A program made the position numbers and the translations under genes. A stretch of 64,000 nt of DNA from the NCBI RefSeq assembly GCF_932526225.1, contig NC_064036.1, positions 19,926,953 to 19,990,952 of the forward strand. Direction: 5' to 3'. Within the stretch, counting starts at the first letter, position 1; each line of letters opens with the position of its first letter. The DNA is from Nematostella vectensis. Taxonomy: Eukaryota > Cnidaria > Anthozoa > Actiniaria > Edwardsiidae. A model generated the notes under the pieces. That model was given only the letters and a program-made list of their open reading frames with translations, ran no database searches and was not told where the DNA came from. Of this stretch, positions 11,601 through 21,375 are shown piece by piece.

Positions 11601-12249
11601 GGGCTCAACACCTTACATTCTAATCATCAACAAGACATGATTAACATCCTGTCGCCAAGGCCAGGTGATAGCATGGAACTCATCACCCTGCAGTCTTATC
11701 ATCCCCAACAAGACATGATAACACCCTCTAGCCATACACACCCCACAAAGCAAGGTGATACCATGGAACTCAACACCCTGCAGTCTTATAATCCCCAACT
11801 AGACATGATAACACCCTGTAGCCATACACACCCCACAAAGCAAGGTGATACCATGGAACTCAACACCCTGCAGTCTTATCATCCCCAGCAAGACGTGATA
11901 ACACCCTATAGCCATACACACCTCATAAGGCGAGGTGATTCCATGGAACTCAGCAGAATACAAAGTGTGTGTCCTTACACATACAGTACATCATCGCTTT
12001 TTGTCTCCATTCTTATCTCAGGTGAATTTAGTCGGAAGGTCGCGCCCAAGGGATCAGGAACTTTTAGATATTCTAGCGAGTCTTCCAAAGCAGCCTCCCC
12101 ATGTGGAAGAATTTCTGCTTCGCTATGAAAAGACGGAGGATGAGATAGAACAGTTTCTAAGTGAGAACGAGCTACCCTCGCAACTAAGGGCATATGTCCA
12201 TAGCAGACTTGAACAGATGCATTCTGCACCGCTACACCAGGAGTTGTGA
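5630..12249 (+). CDS. Secreted/ER-lumen JmjC-domain oxygenase with EF-hand, nine coding exons
   Basis: Exons 5630-5886, 6147-6354, 6944-7057, 7231-7385, 7568-7659, 8887-8941, 9150-9222, 11129-11239 and 12022-12249 join in frame through GT-AG introns to 430 residues. Residues 1-23 are a signal peptide with a likely cut after AVA. A JmjC/cupin_8 fold follows: HxD at H171-D173 in LHNDKVEN, a basic residue in GEKVWFF (K186) that fits the 2-oxoglutarate contact, and the distal His H248 in GWAHQV. The known chemistry is Fe(II)/2-oxoglutarate hydroxylation. An EF-hand loop DTDGNGQLTATE lies at 324-335. The protein ends HQEL, like a KDEL-type ER retrieval signal. I infer an ER-lumen hydroxylase; the substrate is unknown. 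The start is chosen because the signal peptide begins there; the frame stays open upstream to the acceptor at 5602, so an upstream coding exon is not excluded. Confidence 0.85.
6060..6119 (+). repeat. G-run followed by C-run in intron 1 of the JmjC gene
   Basis: About 27 bases of G runs broken by single A or T, then 14 bases, then C runs. The first part could form a G-quadruplex; the two together could form a hairpin. It ends less than 30 bases before the acceptor of exon 2. Confidence 0.7.
7905..7961. repeat. GTTCGC inverted repeat in intron 5
   Basis: A cluster of GTTCGC and its complement GCGAAC. The core TTGTTCGCGAA / TTCGCGAACAA is a nearly perfect palindrome, flanked by outer GTTCGCAAAA and TTTGCGAAC arms, so the transcript could fold into a long hairpin. 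It may be the centre of a small foldback element. Confidence 0.6.
8508..8760 (+). repeat. Two tandem ~128-bp copies in intron 5
   Basis: Both copies contain CTTGATATTCTTCGAAGATT, then a GTGACAACTGC block, then GAAGCCATTTATTT and AAGACTTGTA. They differ at scattered positions, which suggests an old tandem duplication. Confidence 0.75.
9430..10192. mobile_element. MITE-like element, family 1, copy 2 (intron 7)
   Basis: It starts CTGTACAGGACCCGAAAC and ends with a degraded reverse complement (GGTCCTGTGCAC). Internal blocks match copy 1 at 2989-3869 in order, such as TAATGGACAAACAAA and the GTGAACATG block. It lies in the JmjC intron between exons 7 and 8. Confidence 0.7.
10220..10356. mobile_element. 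Small MITE with 21-bp inverted ends and TA duplication
   Basis: Left end GGAATAGTGCATAGTCAATC, right end TGATTGACTATGTGCTATTC(C); the ends differ at two positions. TA flanks both sides (10218-10219 and 10357-10358). This size and a TA duplication fit a Tc1/mariner-type MITE. Confidence 0.75.
10399..11057. mobile_element. Foldback element with ~92-bp inverted ends full of CGTCCACAA sub-repeats
   Basis: Left end begins CAGTCACTTCGTCCACAAAC and the right end is the reverse complement with a few changes. Each arm holds several CGTCCACAA units spaced by GAGTCAACT. The middle has a duplicated block (CACTGCCGAC... ...CGAAAATTTCGCTCTTATT) and a short GCCGACT tandem at about 10885-10912. No coding frame; no clear target duplication. 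Confidence 0.75.
11295..11960 (+). repeat. Intronic minisatellite, about 8 units of ~88 bp, in the last intron of the JmjC gene
   Basis: Each unit has ACACACCCCACAAGGCGAGG, then TGATACCATGGAACTCAACA, then a CTGCAGTCTTATCATC block, then GACATGATAACACCCTGTAG. The opening block resembles the end of exon 8 with its donor (ACACACCCCACCAGGCGAG then GTAAGA), so the array seems to have grown from the exon 8 boundary. Unit borders are approximate; one unit is partly deleted. Confidence 0.85.
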
Positions 12250-13617
12250 GAAAACGGATTGAATGGAATATGCCCAGTGTCACATCAAGTGTGATATATT
12301 CTTTAAAATAATGCTTTTGCCAATTTGAATGTAATGCAGTAAATTATTCATTATTTTTATATGGGACAAAATGGAGGATTATATTGTTAAAGGATGGAAT
12401 AGTTGAGTTTCTTAAATATTACTCAAATTGTGGTATCGGGGCAAGCCTCTGGCTATGATAGTACGCAACCAACCTTTAGACCAAAACCAAATAAATAGGT
12501 TTAAATCGGTATAAGCGCATGTTGTGAATGTGCAACACAATTCACAAGCCCCTGGCTATCAGAGCACGTGTGGCTCGTAGGATTTAAATGTAAGCTACAT
12601 ATTTACAGTAGGTTATAGAGAAAAGTACCAGAGAACATTTTTATGAAAGATGTTTATGAATTGAAGTGTGATACATTTGTTGCCCTCCGTAAAAAACAAA
12701 CAAACAAAAAAAAAACATTCAAATTACAAAATAATCAATAATCAATAAAAAAAATAGATAATATATTTATAGTGAAATAGATTGAAAACCCAAGTCCGAG
12801 GCTTGACATTGGGAGATTTGGGAGATAGTGTAAGCGCATTGCAGCTTTGAACTGGATGGCCGCTTTTTCAATTCTCCCGGAATGTTGTTCCATAGTTTCG
12901 TCGCTGTCATCACTAGTATTATGGCTTATACATCACTTAGTATCATTACGGGTTACACATCACTAGTATTGTGGATTATAATTCACTTGTATTATGGCTT
13001 ATACTTCACTAGTATTATAACTTCTACTTCACTAGTATTATGGCATACACAGCACTAGTATTATGGCTTACTTTGTTATTATGGTCGCTTGTATAAAAAT
13101 CACAGACTTCACAAATTTGAGCCCCAAAAGAAAAGACAAAGCTTGTAGGTAATTCTGTTACTCTGCAGTTTTCTTTAAAGTGATAGAATTCAGAGAACAA
13201 ATAGAAGGCTACAAGGCACAAAAGACATAAATTGGGATGAGGAGCCAAACAGTGCTAAAACCTTAATAGGAAATTATTGACTTTTCTTTTTTTATATGAT
13301 GCTAATGACATTACCCATTGATGTCCCAAACATAAAAATGAATGAGATGTACTTAGCGCTAGTACCCTTAGTATAACAGAAAATACTGGACACAAGAGGG
13401 AAAATAAGCAATAAATGTATCAAGACAACACCACTTGAAAATGTTGACATTTTTAGTACTATAATGAGACCCTTATTGTTTTGGATTTAGAATCTGAAAT
13501 CCTTATGTTGTAAACCAGCATTATCTAAAAAGCAAAATCCGTAAGAGGATTTTTTATTTGGTATTTTAGTTTTGTGTTTATGCTGGATAACTTCTTATAC
13601 CATAAACACCCACGTAT
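12250..13617. other. 3' flank of the JmjC gene; 31-bp tandem repeat inside
   Basis: After the stop at 12247-12249 the sequence is AT-rich with AATAAA-like signals at several places, none decisive. At about 12908-13085 a ~31-bp unit built on CACTAGTATTATGGCTTATA is repeated about seven times with decay. No gene seen. Confidence 0.55.
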
Positions 13618-16600
13618 CAGGCCCGTAGCCAGGATTTTGAGCGGGGTGGTTCGTTTTTCCATTTCAGCGGACCAAATTTCCGGTATACCCCTCTCCTCGC
13701 CTTATTATATTAGGTAATCAATTTTGTATTTAAAATGTTATTAATAGGGTGCTTTTTAACATATAGCGATAATAATAAAGATAATTATTATGGAAAATAT
13801 TTATATAGCCAATTGAAAAAAATATTTATGTGCACGGCCAGGGGCTCATAAGTAGGGACAATCATCTGCATTATATAGGTGTCACGGCGTTTCCTAGGAT
13901 CAGGCTATTTTTAGACTCGCGCGCACGAACGGGCCAATCAGCTACGTTGACGTTGGTCGCGCGCGCTAGTGACATGAGGCCAGTTAGGATCATAACTAAA
14001 ATTGGATGCATTTTGTAAATAAAATAATTATCCAATCACAGCAGAGTACCCTTCCCCTTGGTATTTGTATGCCAAGCTATCACTTGAAAAAAAATGGCGG
14101 CGCGAAGGGGAGTACGATTATACAGCCTAACCGTTTCTTTGAAGCTGTTTGACACCCCGAAAATAATATGCCACATTCAATATCGAAAAACACGCACTAT
14201 TAGTTCGCTGAACACAGACCCGGGAAGCACCGTCGACTCGATGCTAATGCGTTGTAATAAGCTAAGTACAGCAACTAAAACACTAGTGTAAAAGTTTTAC
14301 TTGATACAAAATTAAATAGAGAACTTCTAACCTTGCCCCTCTGTTTTTCTATCAAAATCACGAGGTATTTAAGTTATTTTAAACTGTTCTCCAAGGCAGT
14401 TACTTCATACCAGGGGTCTACTATAAAGCCGGAGATTTTACATAATTTTCTCAATAGTTTCACGTGTGATCAAAATACAACGGCGTACAGTGAATGTATC
14501 AAACAATAAAAGTACTTATAAAAAAATAAGCGAGAGAGAGGGTGCTTAAAATTGAACAACCTAAGTATTCTGGGTGCAAGTTTACTTAAGTTACTTAAGT
14601 CATTGTGCTCCACTGGACACCATTAAGCAGACATACTGTATGAGAAAAATTAGGTGACAGTTAACTTATATGATGGCTTCAGATGAAAATCTCCGCCATT
14701 TCCACCCCTGGATCTGTCTCAATATGGATGTGTTCATTAGACACGAAAGCCCTACAGAAATTACAGGACAACAGACAGAATCATTTCCAAACATAGAAAA
14801 TTATGAGCGAGAGAGGGAGGGAGGGAGGGAGGGAGGGAGGGAGGGAGGGAGGGAGGGAGGGAGGGAGGGAGGGAGGGAGGGAGGGAGGGAGGGAGGGAGG
14901 GAGGGAGGGAGGGAGGGAGGGAGGGAGGGAGGGCACTAAATTCTTTTTTTGCTTCAACAGCTTATCTTTCTCAGCCCACCCAAAATGTAGCTTTCATAAT
15001 TTAGATTTTCAAGTGTGACAGTATTTAGAATTAGGAGGGTATTCTAGTGTAAAAAGGAACTTTAACAAGAAATCCAAGGTTCTAAGCAATGACCTAATAG
15101 TTTTAGTACTTTACTAAATTGTTGGTCAACCCTCCTTGTGTATAACCAGTATGTGTAAGTGTATAACCTTACACATCCCTGGTATAACTTACCCTTCCTG
15201 GTAAAATTTCATTTTTCATGTCAACTAACTGAAATTCATAAATATTGTTAGATTTTACAAGTCTTGTGCACACTAGAAACAATTCTGCATTATTTTGGCC
15301 TAAAAGTTTGGTAAAGTAGCAGAAATGATCATGATTTTGAATGAAATATGCTGAGATTGCATTGTTTCTATCATTTTGTGCCACCAATGTTGCGTATTCC
15401 AGCAGGGAATTATGTGATCCTGTGATTAGCATGTGTGCACCAGAAATTAAAACTAGCCACCATCATCTCCAGAAAACCAACCCAACAACCCCGATATGTC
15501 TCTGTATGGGTGTGTTCATTAGAAATGAGGTATAGAGACATGAAAGCCCTACAGAAAATATAGGACAACAGACAGGATCATTTTCGAACATTAAAAATTA
15601 TATTTTTGATATTAAATCAGCCATCCTATTTTAGCCTGACAATATTTTAAAAATTACATTAAATCAGGCATCCTATTTTAGCCTGACAATGTTTTGAAAA
15701 TTACAAAATAATATAACTGAATGATCAATTGTCAATACCCACATGAACTCTCTATTTTTAAACAGAAATTCTGTCCGCTTGACTAAAGGGTGCAACTTAG
15801 TTTACATGAACATTTTTCATCTTTATAAAATAAAAGATAACAGGGGTTTGATGTATAATCACTAAACTTCTAATTCCTTCCCATACAGAAGTCTTTTTTA
15901 ATGTAGGCATGTATCTTTATACCAAGCCAAAGAGAATGCGGCAGAAATTGCTTTGTTTATTTGGCAGTATCCACTCAAACTTTGCATCATGCACTGGATT
16001 TACGTAAAAAAAGTTGCCATCTAGCATGGTATAAGATAGGTATACAATGATTTATTGTAGAATACTGCAGAAAATTCCACATGTCATGTATCTCAAGAGC
16101 ATACCCCTTGAAAAAATATCCCATATAAATAAGCTCCTACTCATGTGCTCACTAGGCCAGTCCCTTTCAATTTCATCGATTATTTTTATTCGCAACGGCT
16201 ACTGTAGCACCCCAACCAAAACGAAAAGACAAGACAAAAAAGGTTTACTAAAACTCTGCTTCTTGCTTGTTTTAGTCGGCTACCTTTCTTCTGCGACTTT
16301 GATGTATGCGAGTTACCTCAAACACGCTCTCAGGTACTGGACGTGAGATTCCATGATACAGCATGTAACTTGCGAAAATGTAAACAAAAACTAAATGGCG
16401 GGGTACCCATGGGGTACCCGCGAGGTATTCGCTTGTTCAAAGCATCAAAATGATGAAAAACTATTGTAGATTCTGTCGATGTATTTCCTTTTTTTTCTGA
16501 CACCGTCCGGACCTAACGAAAATCCCAACTTTCTTCGATCGGGCACACATGAGGGCGAAATTTTGAGTGACGTTGGCCGTAAATCTTGAAATAAATATTT

Positions 16601-17267
16601 TCTCGCCACGATCGCACTGATTCGTTTTTACAACAAGGCGTCCGGGTTCCTCTAGCATGCAGTAAACGCAATAAATCATAGGTAGGAGTATTATTCGACC
16701 GACAGGAGAACGTTTTCTGCGTGGCTCTCTCGCCGCGGCTATGGCTGCCATTTTGCATAATAATGAGGTAAACTGATACATCCAATTTTATTTATGATCC
16801 TAGCTGCTCAACGCGCAAATTTCAGTAGGAAGAATATTTATCATCCGTCGTTTTTTTTTGTTTTTGTTCAACATAAGAATTGCAAGCCAAAATTTAAATT
16901 CGTAGGTAAAGTTGGATTCATCATTGAAGAAGAGAGCAAAAAAAGTCAAAGACCGAAGCGAAAACATAGCTTTTTGTCTGAGACTGCGCGTGCAGTTGAG
17001 CTAAGCCAAAACGGGGAGGCCAAAACGTTAGCACCAAGGTCGCACCTGGTTGGCTTATCCGCGCGTCTAAAAATAGCCTGATCCTAGGCAACGCCGTGAC
17101 ACCTATATAATACAAGAATGTGAGGAAGTTGATTGCCCCTACTTATGAGCCCCTGGCACGGTATATCTCCAGCCAAACGTTATGTATTTTTGTTTGTTCT
17201 GAGCGGACCTTCAAGCCGTGCGGGGTGTTCGTCCGAGCCCCCCGAACCCTCTCTGGCTACTGGCCTG
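13618..17267. mobile_element. 3.65-kb composite element with two layers of inverted ends
   Basis: Outer ends: CAGGCCCGTAGCCAG at the left and CTGGCTACTGGCCTG at the right, with further matches nearby (AGCGGACC against GGTCCGCT). Inner ends: about 130 bp starting CCAGGGGCTCATAAGTAGGG at 13838, inverted at about 17012-17155, sharing GGTGTCACGGCGTT and CTAGGATCAGGCTATTTTTA. No transposase was recognised inside. It may be one long foldback element or one element inside another. The interior also has a direct duplication (about 14700-14805 and 15495-15600) and a ~47-bp tandem pair at about 15615-15708. Confidence 0.65.
14808..14935 (+). repeat. (GGGA)n microsatellite, about 30 units
   Basis: A nearly unbroken run of GGGA on the plus strand following GAGCGAGAGA. 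It is pure purine/pyrimidine and rich in GGG triplets. Confidence 0.97.
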
Positions 17268-17947
17268 CGTACACAGGCTAAAATTTAACAAAAAATGTCT
17301 CACCTATTTTCTTGTGCTAGATTGCGTTGAGGTCACAAAGGAATATCATAGGATAACAACTACAGTAATCAGCGGTAATCTTACTGTTGGGATTCCTGTG
17401 CCCGAGAGGGTCTTGGTCTTAAACTCTACCCATAAGTCTGTGCTCCATCTCCCGCTGAATTTCGTGTAACTGGTCAAACTTGCGAGTATGAGTGAGTTGA
17501 GGTTGCCGTTTTTCTAAAAAGAAGAATGACATCTTTTGAATAACAAGGATATGCTATACAGTCATATGGTGAGTGTTCGAATTCCCAGTTTATACCAGCT
17601 AACCACAGACTTGCGTTCGATTTTATCTCAGAAAAATAAGCATCATTTTACTCAGATAATCAAAGTAACTTATTTTTAAGCTTAACTTACCTATCTCTTT
17701 CAAGCAAATGGCTACGGCTCTGTAACACGCGGTTGACAAAGGGGAATAGCATGGCGTCGACTTCTTGCCTTCCAGGGCGGGTAAAGTTTATAAGTAAGTA
17801 CTACTATGGATAAGTCAAGTTTATGAAAGATTTGAGGGATTGAGGCTATACTCATCTTAATAATTTTTTTATCTTGTTGGTTGAATTATTAAGTCTTATG
17901 TCATATAGTCAGTTATTAAAGTTATTACTGTAAAACCCAAGACTAAT
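17268..17947. other. No feature recognised
   Basis: I see no coding frame, repeat or RNA gene that I can support. Confidence 0.4.
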
Positions 17948-19400
17948 TTATGATACCATGAAACCGTAAATTCTCTCTTCTGTAATAAACGTCATTGTAC
18001 AGTGCCTCCTTCTGAATATTCTCAATATCTTTCTTGTGGGCTTCTTTAAGGGTGTACTGACATTAGTGTTGCTCAGTAACGACGTTGCTACGCTGATGGT
18101 GTTGCGCGCGCATATACATAACATGGAATTCGTCATTCCTAGCTTTCCTGAAGTAAAAGAAGCAAAAATATGCGTTTCAAGTTCCCAAAGATTGACTTTA
18201 AGTTGATCTCAGCCTTTTCGGGTGATGATATTTCCCATATTTTGCATAAACGAAGATTTAGTCAAGCCAACCTTTTTGAAGCCAAAGTTCAATTTTCACT
18301 ACCTGCGCGTGCTGCAAACACCGAATGCTCGCGCACGCATTGAAAATCTTATTTCAAAGTAGCACGCGCTGTATCAGAATTTTAAAATACTTTTTCCATT
18401 TTCATCATGACGTGACGGATATGGTTCTTTTGAAGTCTAAATACCACGAAACACCATTGGAATTTGTGGAATTTAAATTTCATCATGTGAGATATCAGTG
18501 TGTCTTAGCAGGCCGAATGAGCACGCGCTGGCTTTGTTTCAATTCCGGTTTTGCCTTTTCTAAAAAAAGTTTTTTTGTTGCAAGTTATTTTTAAACGCAA
18601 TATTTTTTTCTGTATTCCTTTTTATTAAATTCTCCTTCATATGGTCAAGCATGGATTTAGCGTTAATGTGTTAGAAACTAAAATTATATCAAATAATCTG
18701 GATTTCAGGACCTTTGAAAAATTATAAAAAAAAAATTTCTCAATCATTTCTAAAACGCATGCTTGGCTTAATGCATCCATCCCTCAACATTCATAAACAT
18801 ATTCAATATTTGTTTTAGAGCAATTTTACTTGAAATATTTGCTTTTATCTGTATCTATGATGTCACATTATAACGTCACGGGGTAACATCATAATAGTCA
18901 GCACACTTGTCGTGGTCAACTTGGCAAATATCAGACCCTTATGACTTTCTACAAGGCTTTTATGCTATATTCACTTTTCCTTAGCAACAGATGTCAGTAC
19001 ACCCTTAACGCGGCTCAACTCGCTCTTCAGTGACTCTACTTCTGTGTTCATGTGTTGTAGTCCCTTGTCGATTTCTATAACTTATGCATTGGTTTTTCTA
19101 ATAAATCCCTCCAATGCTTCGACTTTCCCTTGTATAGAGTTTACCTTCTCATCGACTGCTACCACCTTTTTTTCTATGCCTTCCACTTTGGTCTCAATAA
19201 CTGTGAGCCGGGAGAGTATTAGGTCTAGTGTGCTTGCAATGCCGGCAGCCATGTTCAAGGCCTCAAACACCTTGTCCTCTTCTGTTTCCCTTTAACTTTT
19301 TGGCGTCAAGGCTTTTATTTTCAGAATCCTCCGAACCTAGTCTGTCAGTGACCTTTCTATTTTTTCTTTTAGCAAAGCCCTAAAAGGCGTCCATAAAGAA
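17948..19400 (-). pseudogene. LINE ORF1-like coiled-coil fragment, split by a MITE
   Basis: On the minus strand, 19270-19082 encodes a heptad-rich helix (VEGIEKKVVAVDEKVNSI and similar), followed after a stop by a weaker helical part up to 19009. The frame family continues at about 18045-17948, across the MITE at 18050-19004, with YYRRENLRFHGI. Coiled coil followed by a (Y)YSRR.NLR..GI motif is the layout of ORF1 proteins of L1-type and related LINEs (RNA-binding transposase_22 family). Upstream to about 19400 the frame looks basic and charged. No RT was found next to it, so it is a 5' or ORF1-only remnant. Confidence 0.55.
18050..19004. mobile_element. TTAA-flanked MITE (piggyBac- or Kolobok-type)
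   Basis: The left end GGGTGTACTGACATTAGTGT follows TTAA at 18046-18049; the right end ...ATGTCAGTACACCC is followed by TTAA at 19005-19008. The two ends are inverted repeats of at least 14 bp, continuing as GTTGCT. The 955-bp interior has no transposase. TTAA duplication is characteristic of piggyBac and Kolobok. Confidence 0.8.
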
Positions 19401-20429
19401 ATAGCGTCAAATTCAAAACATTTTACGGAGCGAAGGTTTCTGCGTGTTCACTCAGTCATGCCCATTATCCAAAAAAAACCTTAGGTATTATATCCTGAAT
19501 TTATATTGGGTTACATTGAAACGCGTTTGCTCTAGAGCAAAAAAAGGCATTTTCGGCTTAATTGACCGCCTTCGTTAATTAGCCGAATTCCTGGGATTTG
19601 TTTTAGATATGAGTAAAATGACAATTTCGTCATGAAGTTGGATAATGTATCTGTTTGTTATAGAAGTTTTAATCTTTTATTTGCAAAAGTGGCCTAATAA
19701 ACGTAACTTGTAATTTAGGGTAATTTGAGCACGTATTTGACTTGTTTGCCTTTCGTACCGCCTTAATTCACGTACCGTCGGTATTAACAAAAAAAACAGA
19801 AAGTAAAATAATAATAACAATAACAAAATTAATATCAGGTGAAAGGTGAAAGTTTGTGTCTAAAATATTAACAGAGTTTATTGAAGCTTAAAAAGAAGCT
19901 TAACAAGGATACTGATGCCAAGGCATATTTTTTCAACAACAGCTTGGGGTTTCCCTGTCACCAAATGACTTCCCACCGAGTAGGTCGAAAATCTTCCATC
20001 ATCCGGCCTATAATTGTTTGTTTCACCAGACATAATAAAGTCAATGTGCTGAAGAACAGACGCCACCTGAGACAAGCCAATGCTGGGTTTAATATACATT
20101 TGTTCTGTTCCCAAATGCATTGTGGCCAAAGTATGGATCATAGACTAGGGTTATACACTTCCGACCCTCCTCTACATCTGAGTGCAAGAAAGCTCTCTCG
20201 AAATACATCAGACAATAAGTCTATTTGACTTTTATATTTCTTGAAATAATTTATTATTCTTTTTACTCCCTGACATCAATCTCTTTCATTTAAAATCTTT
20301 TTCAAATGTCTGAACTCTAAATAAATACTAATTAAAATAATATAAAAGTATTATTTATTATAAGTATTAATATGTTATGATAGATATTTAAGTAGAAGTC
20401 AATTATAAATTAATTTTATTACTTTATCA
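19401..20429. other. No gene recognised
   Basis: AT-rich sequence. Overlapping frames on both strands at about 19880-20230 (up to 115 codons) show no domain, repeat or codon bias that I could support. Confidence 0.4.
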
Positions 20430-21116
20430 TTATGCCAGAAAAAAATCTGCTTGCACTGTTTGCAAATTCTTTGTCTCTGATACTCACAGAGCTATCCTCT
20501 GTGACATATGTCATTAGTGGACCCATCCTTTTACATGCGCCAATTATGTCAAACTCTCAACCTCGGATGAATCCTTGTTCTGCAATTCTGAAACATTTCC
20601 TTTAAATCACTTTGAAGACAGCACTGACTTTATTTTTCTCTTTATAATTCAACTCATGAACACTCTAACCTCCTCGTTCAAAATTCTTCACTTCTTTCAA
20701 ATTGTGTTTATCTAACTGAAAAGGAGTTTAACAAGATCCCAGACTCCCCTCATTCTTTCTCTCTTTTCCACTTCTTATTTGAAGTGTGAATAGAAATTTC
20801 CTAAATCTTTCTGATTTCCTTGATACCCTCGATAAGAAGTTCCATCATTGGTCTCTTTGAAACCTGGCTAAATTACTCATAATATTATTGTCATATTATG
20901 ACATTAATCCACCTCCCTGTTTACTCATTTATTTCACATAATAGACAGTATAAACAACGTGGTGGTGTTGGAATGTTTGTTAAGGGTGATATAGACTGGA
21001 TTTGAAATAAAAAAAAGAAAATATATGAATCTATATTCATTTAAATCATATTAACTGGCATACACACCACCTGATTGATTCCTCTGTAAATGAATTTAAC
21101 GAGTCCATTACCCCTC
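20430..21116 (+). pseudogene. Old LINE (H), segment 1: PHD-like zinc finger and endonuclease
   Basis: A plus-strand frame broken by stops shows a Cys-rich start (CTVCKFFV..., CDICH, then WTHPFTCANY), like the PHD-type finger seen at the start of some CR1/L2-like LINE ORF2 proteins. It is followed near 20860-21000 by LFETWL and RGGVGMFVKGD, which are apurinic endonuclease motifs. The sequence stops at 21116, where element A is inserted, and continues at 32518. Decay is heavy. Confidence 0.65.
21112..21116. repeat. Target-site duplication CCCTC of element A (left)
   Basis: CCCTC immediately precedes the TG of the left LTR. The same five bases follow the right LTR at 32518-32522. Confidence 0.9.
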
Positions 21117-21261
21117 TGTGGTGTTCGGCAAGGAACAAAGCAAAAAGAAACAGACTCGTGGTCTTCCACATTTAATACAAGATGGCGGATCTCTGACATG
21201 TGTTCTACCATGGTGCATTGCGCACCTTAACAATCCATAATGCAATGCGGCGGACACTACA
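21117..21261 (-). repeat. Element A 3' LTR
   Basis: 145 bp, starts TGTGGTGTTC and ends GGACACTACA. I find no difference from the other copy at 32373-32517. Confidence 0.95.
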
Positions 21262-21271
21262 TCCCCCCCTT
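21262..21271 (-). other. Element A polypurine tract
   Basis: AAGGGGGGGA on the minus strand, directly abutting the 3' LTR. This is the usual place for plus-strand DNA priming in LTR elements. Confidence 0.85.
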
Positions 21272-21375
21272 ACTTAGCATTAAAGTCCATACTAGGAGCT
21301 AAATAACTATAACAGCTATAGTAGGGGTCCTACGCATGTATGTAAAACTGAAAAGAAAAATAAAACTAACAAAAC

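Noticed and set aside
11508-12128. 206-codon plus ORF with repeated HTHPTxQGDTMELNTLQSYHPQ-like units
   Set aside because: It comes from the intronic minisatellite, whose unit length happens to keep the frame open; no start context and it runs out of frame over the last exon.
14670-15018. Gly-Arg-Glu repeat protein from the GGGA tract
   Set aside because: Pure translation of a microsatellite in two frames.
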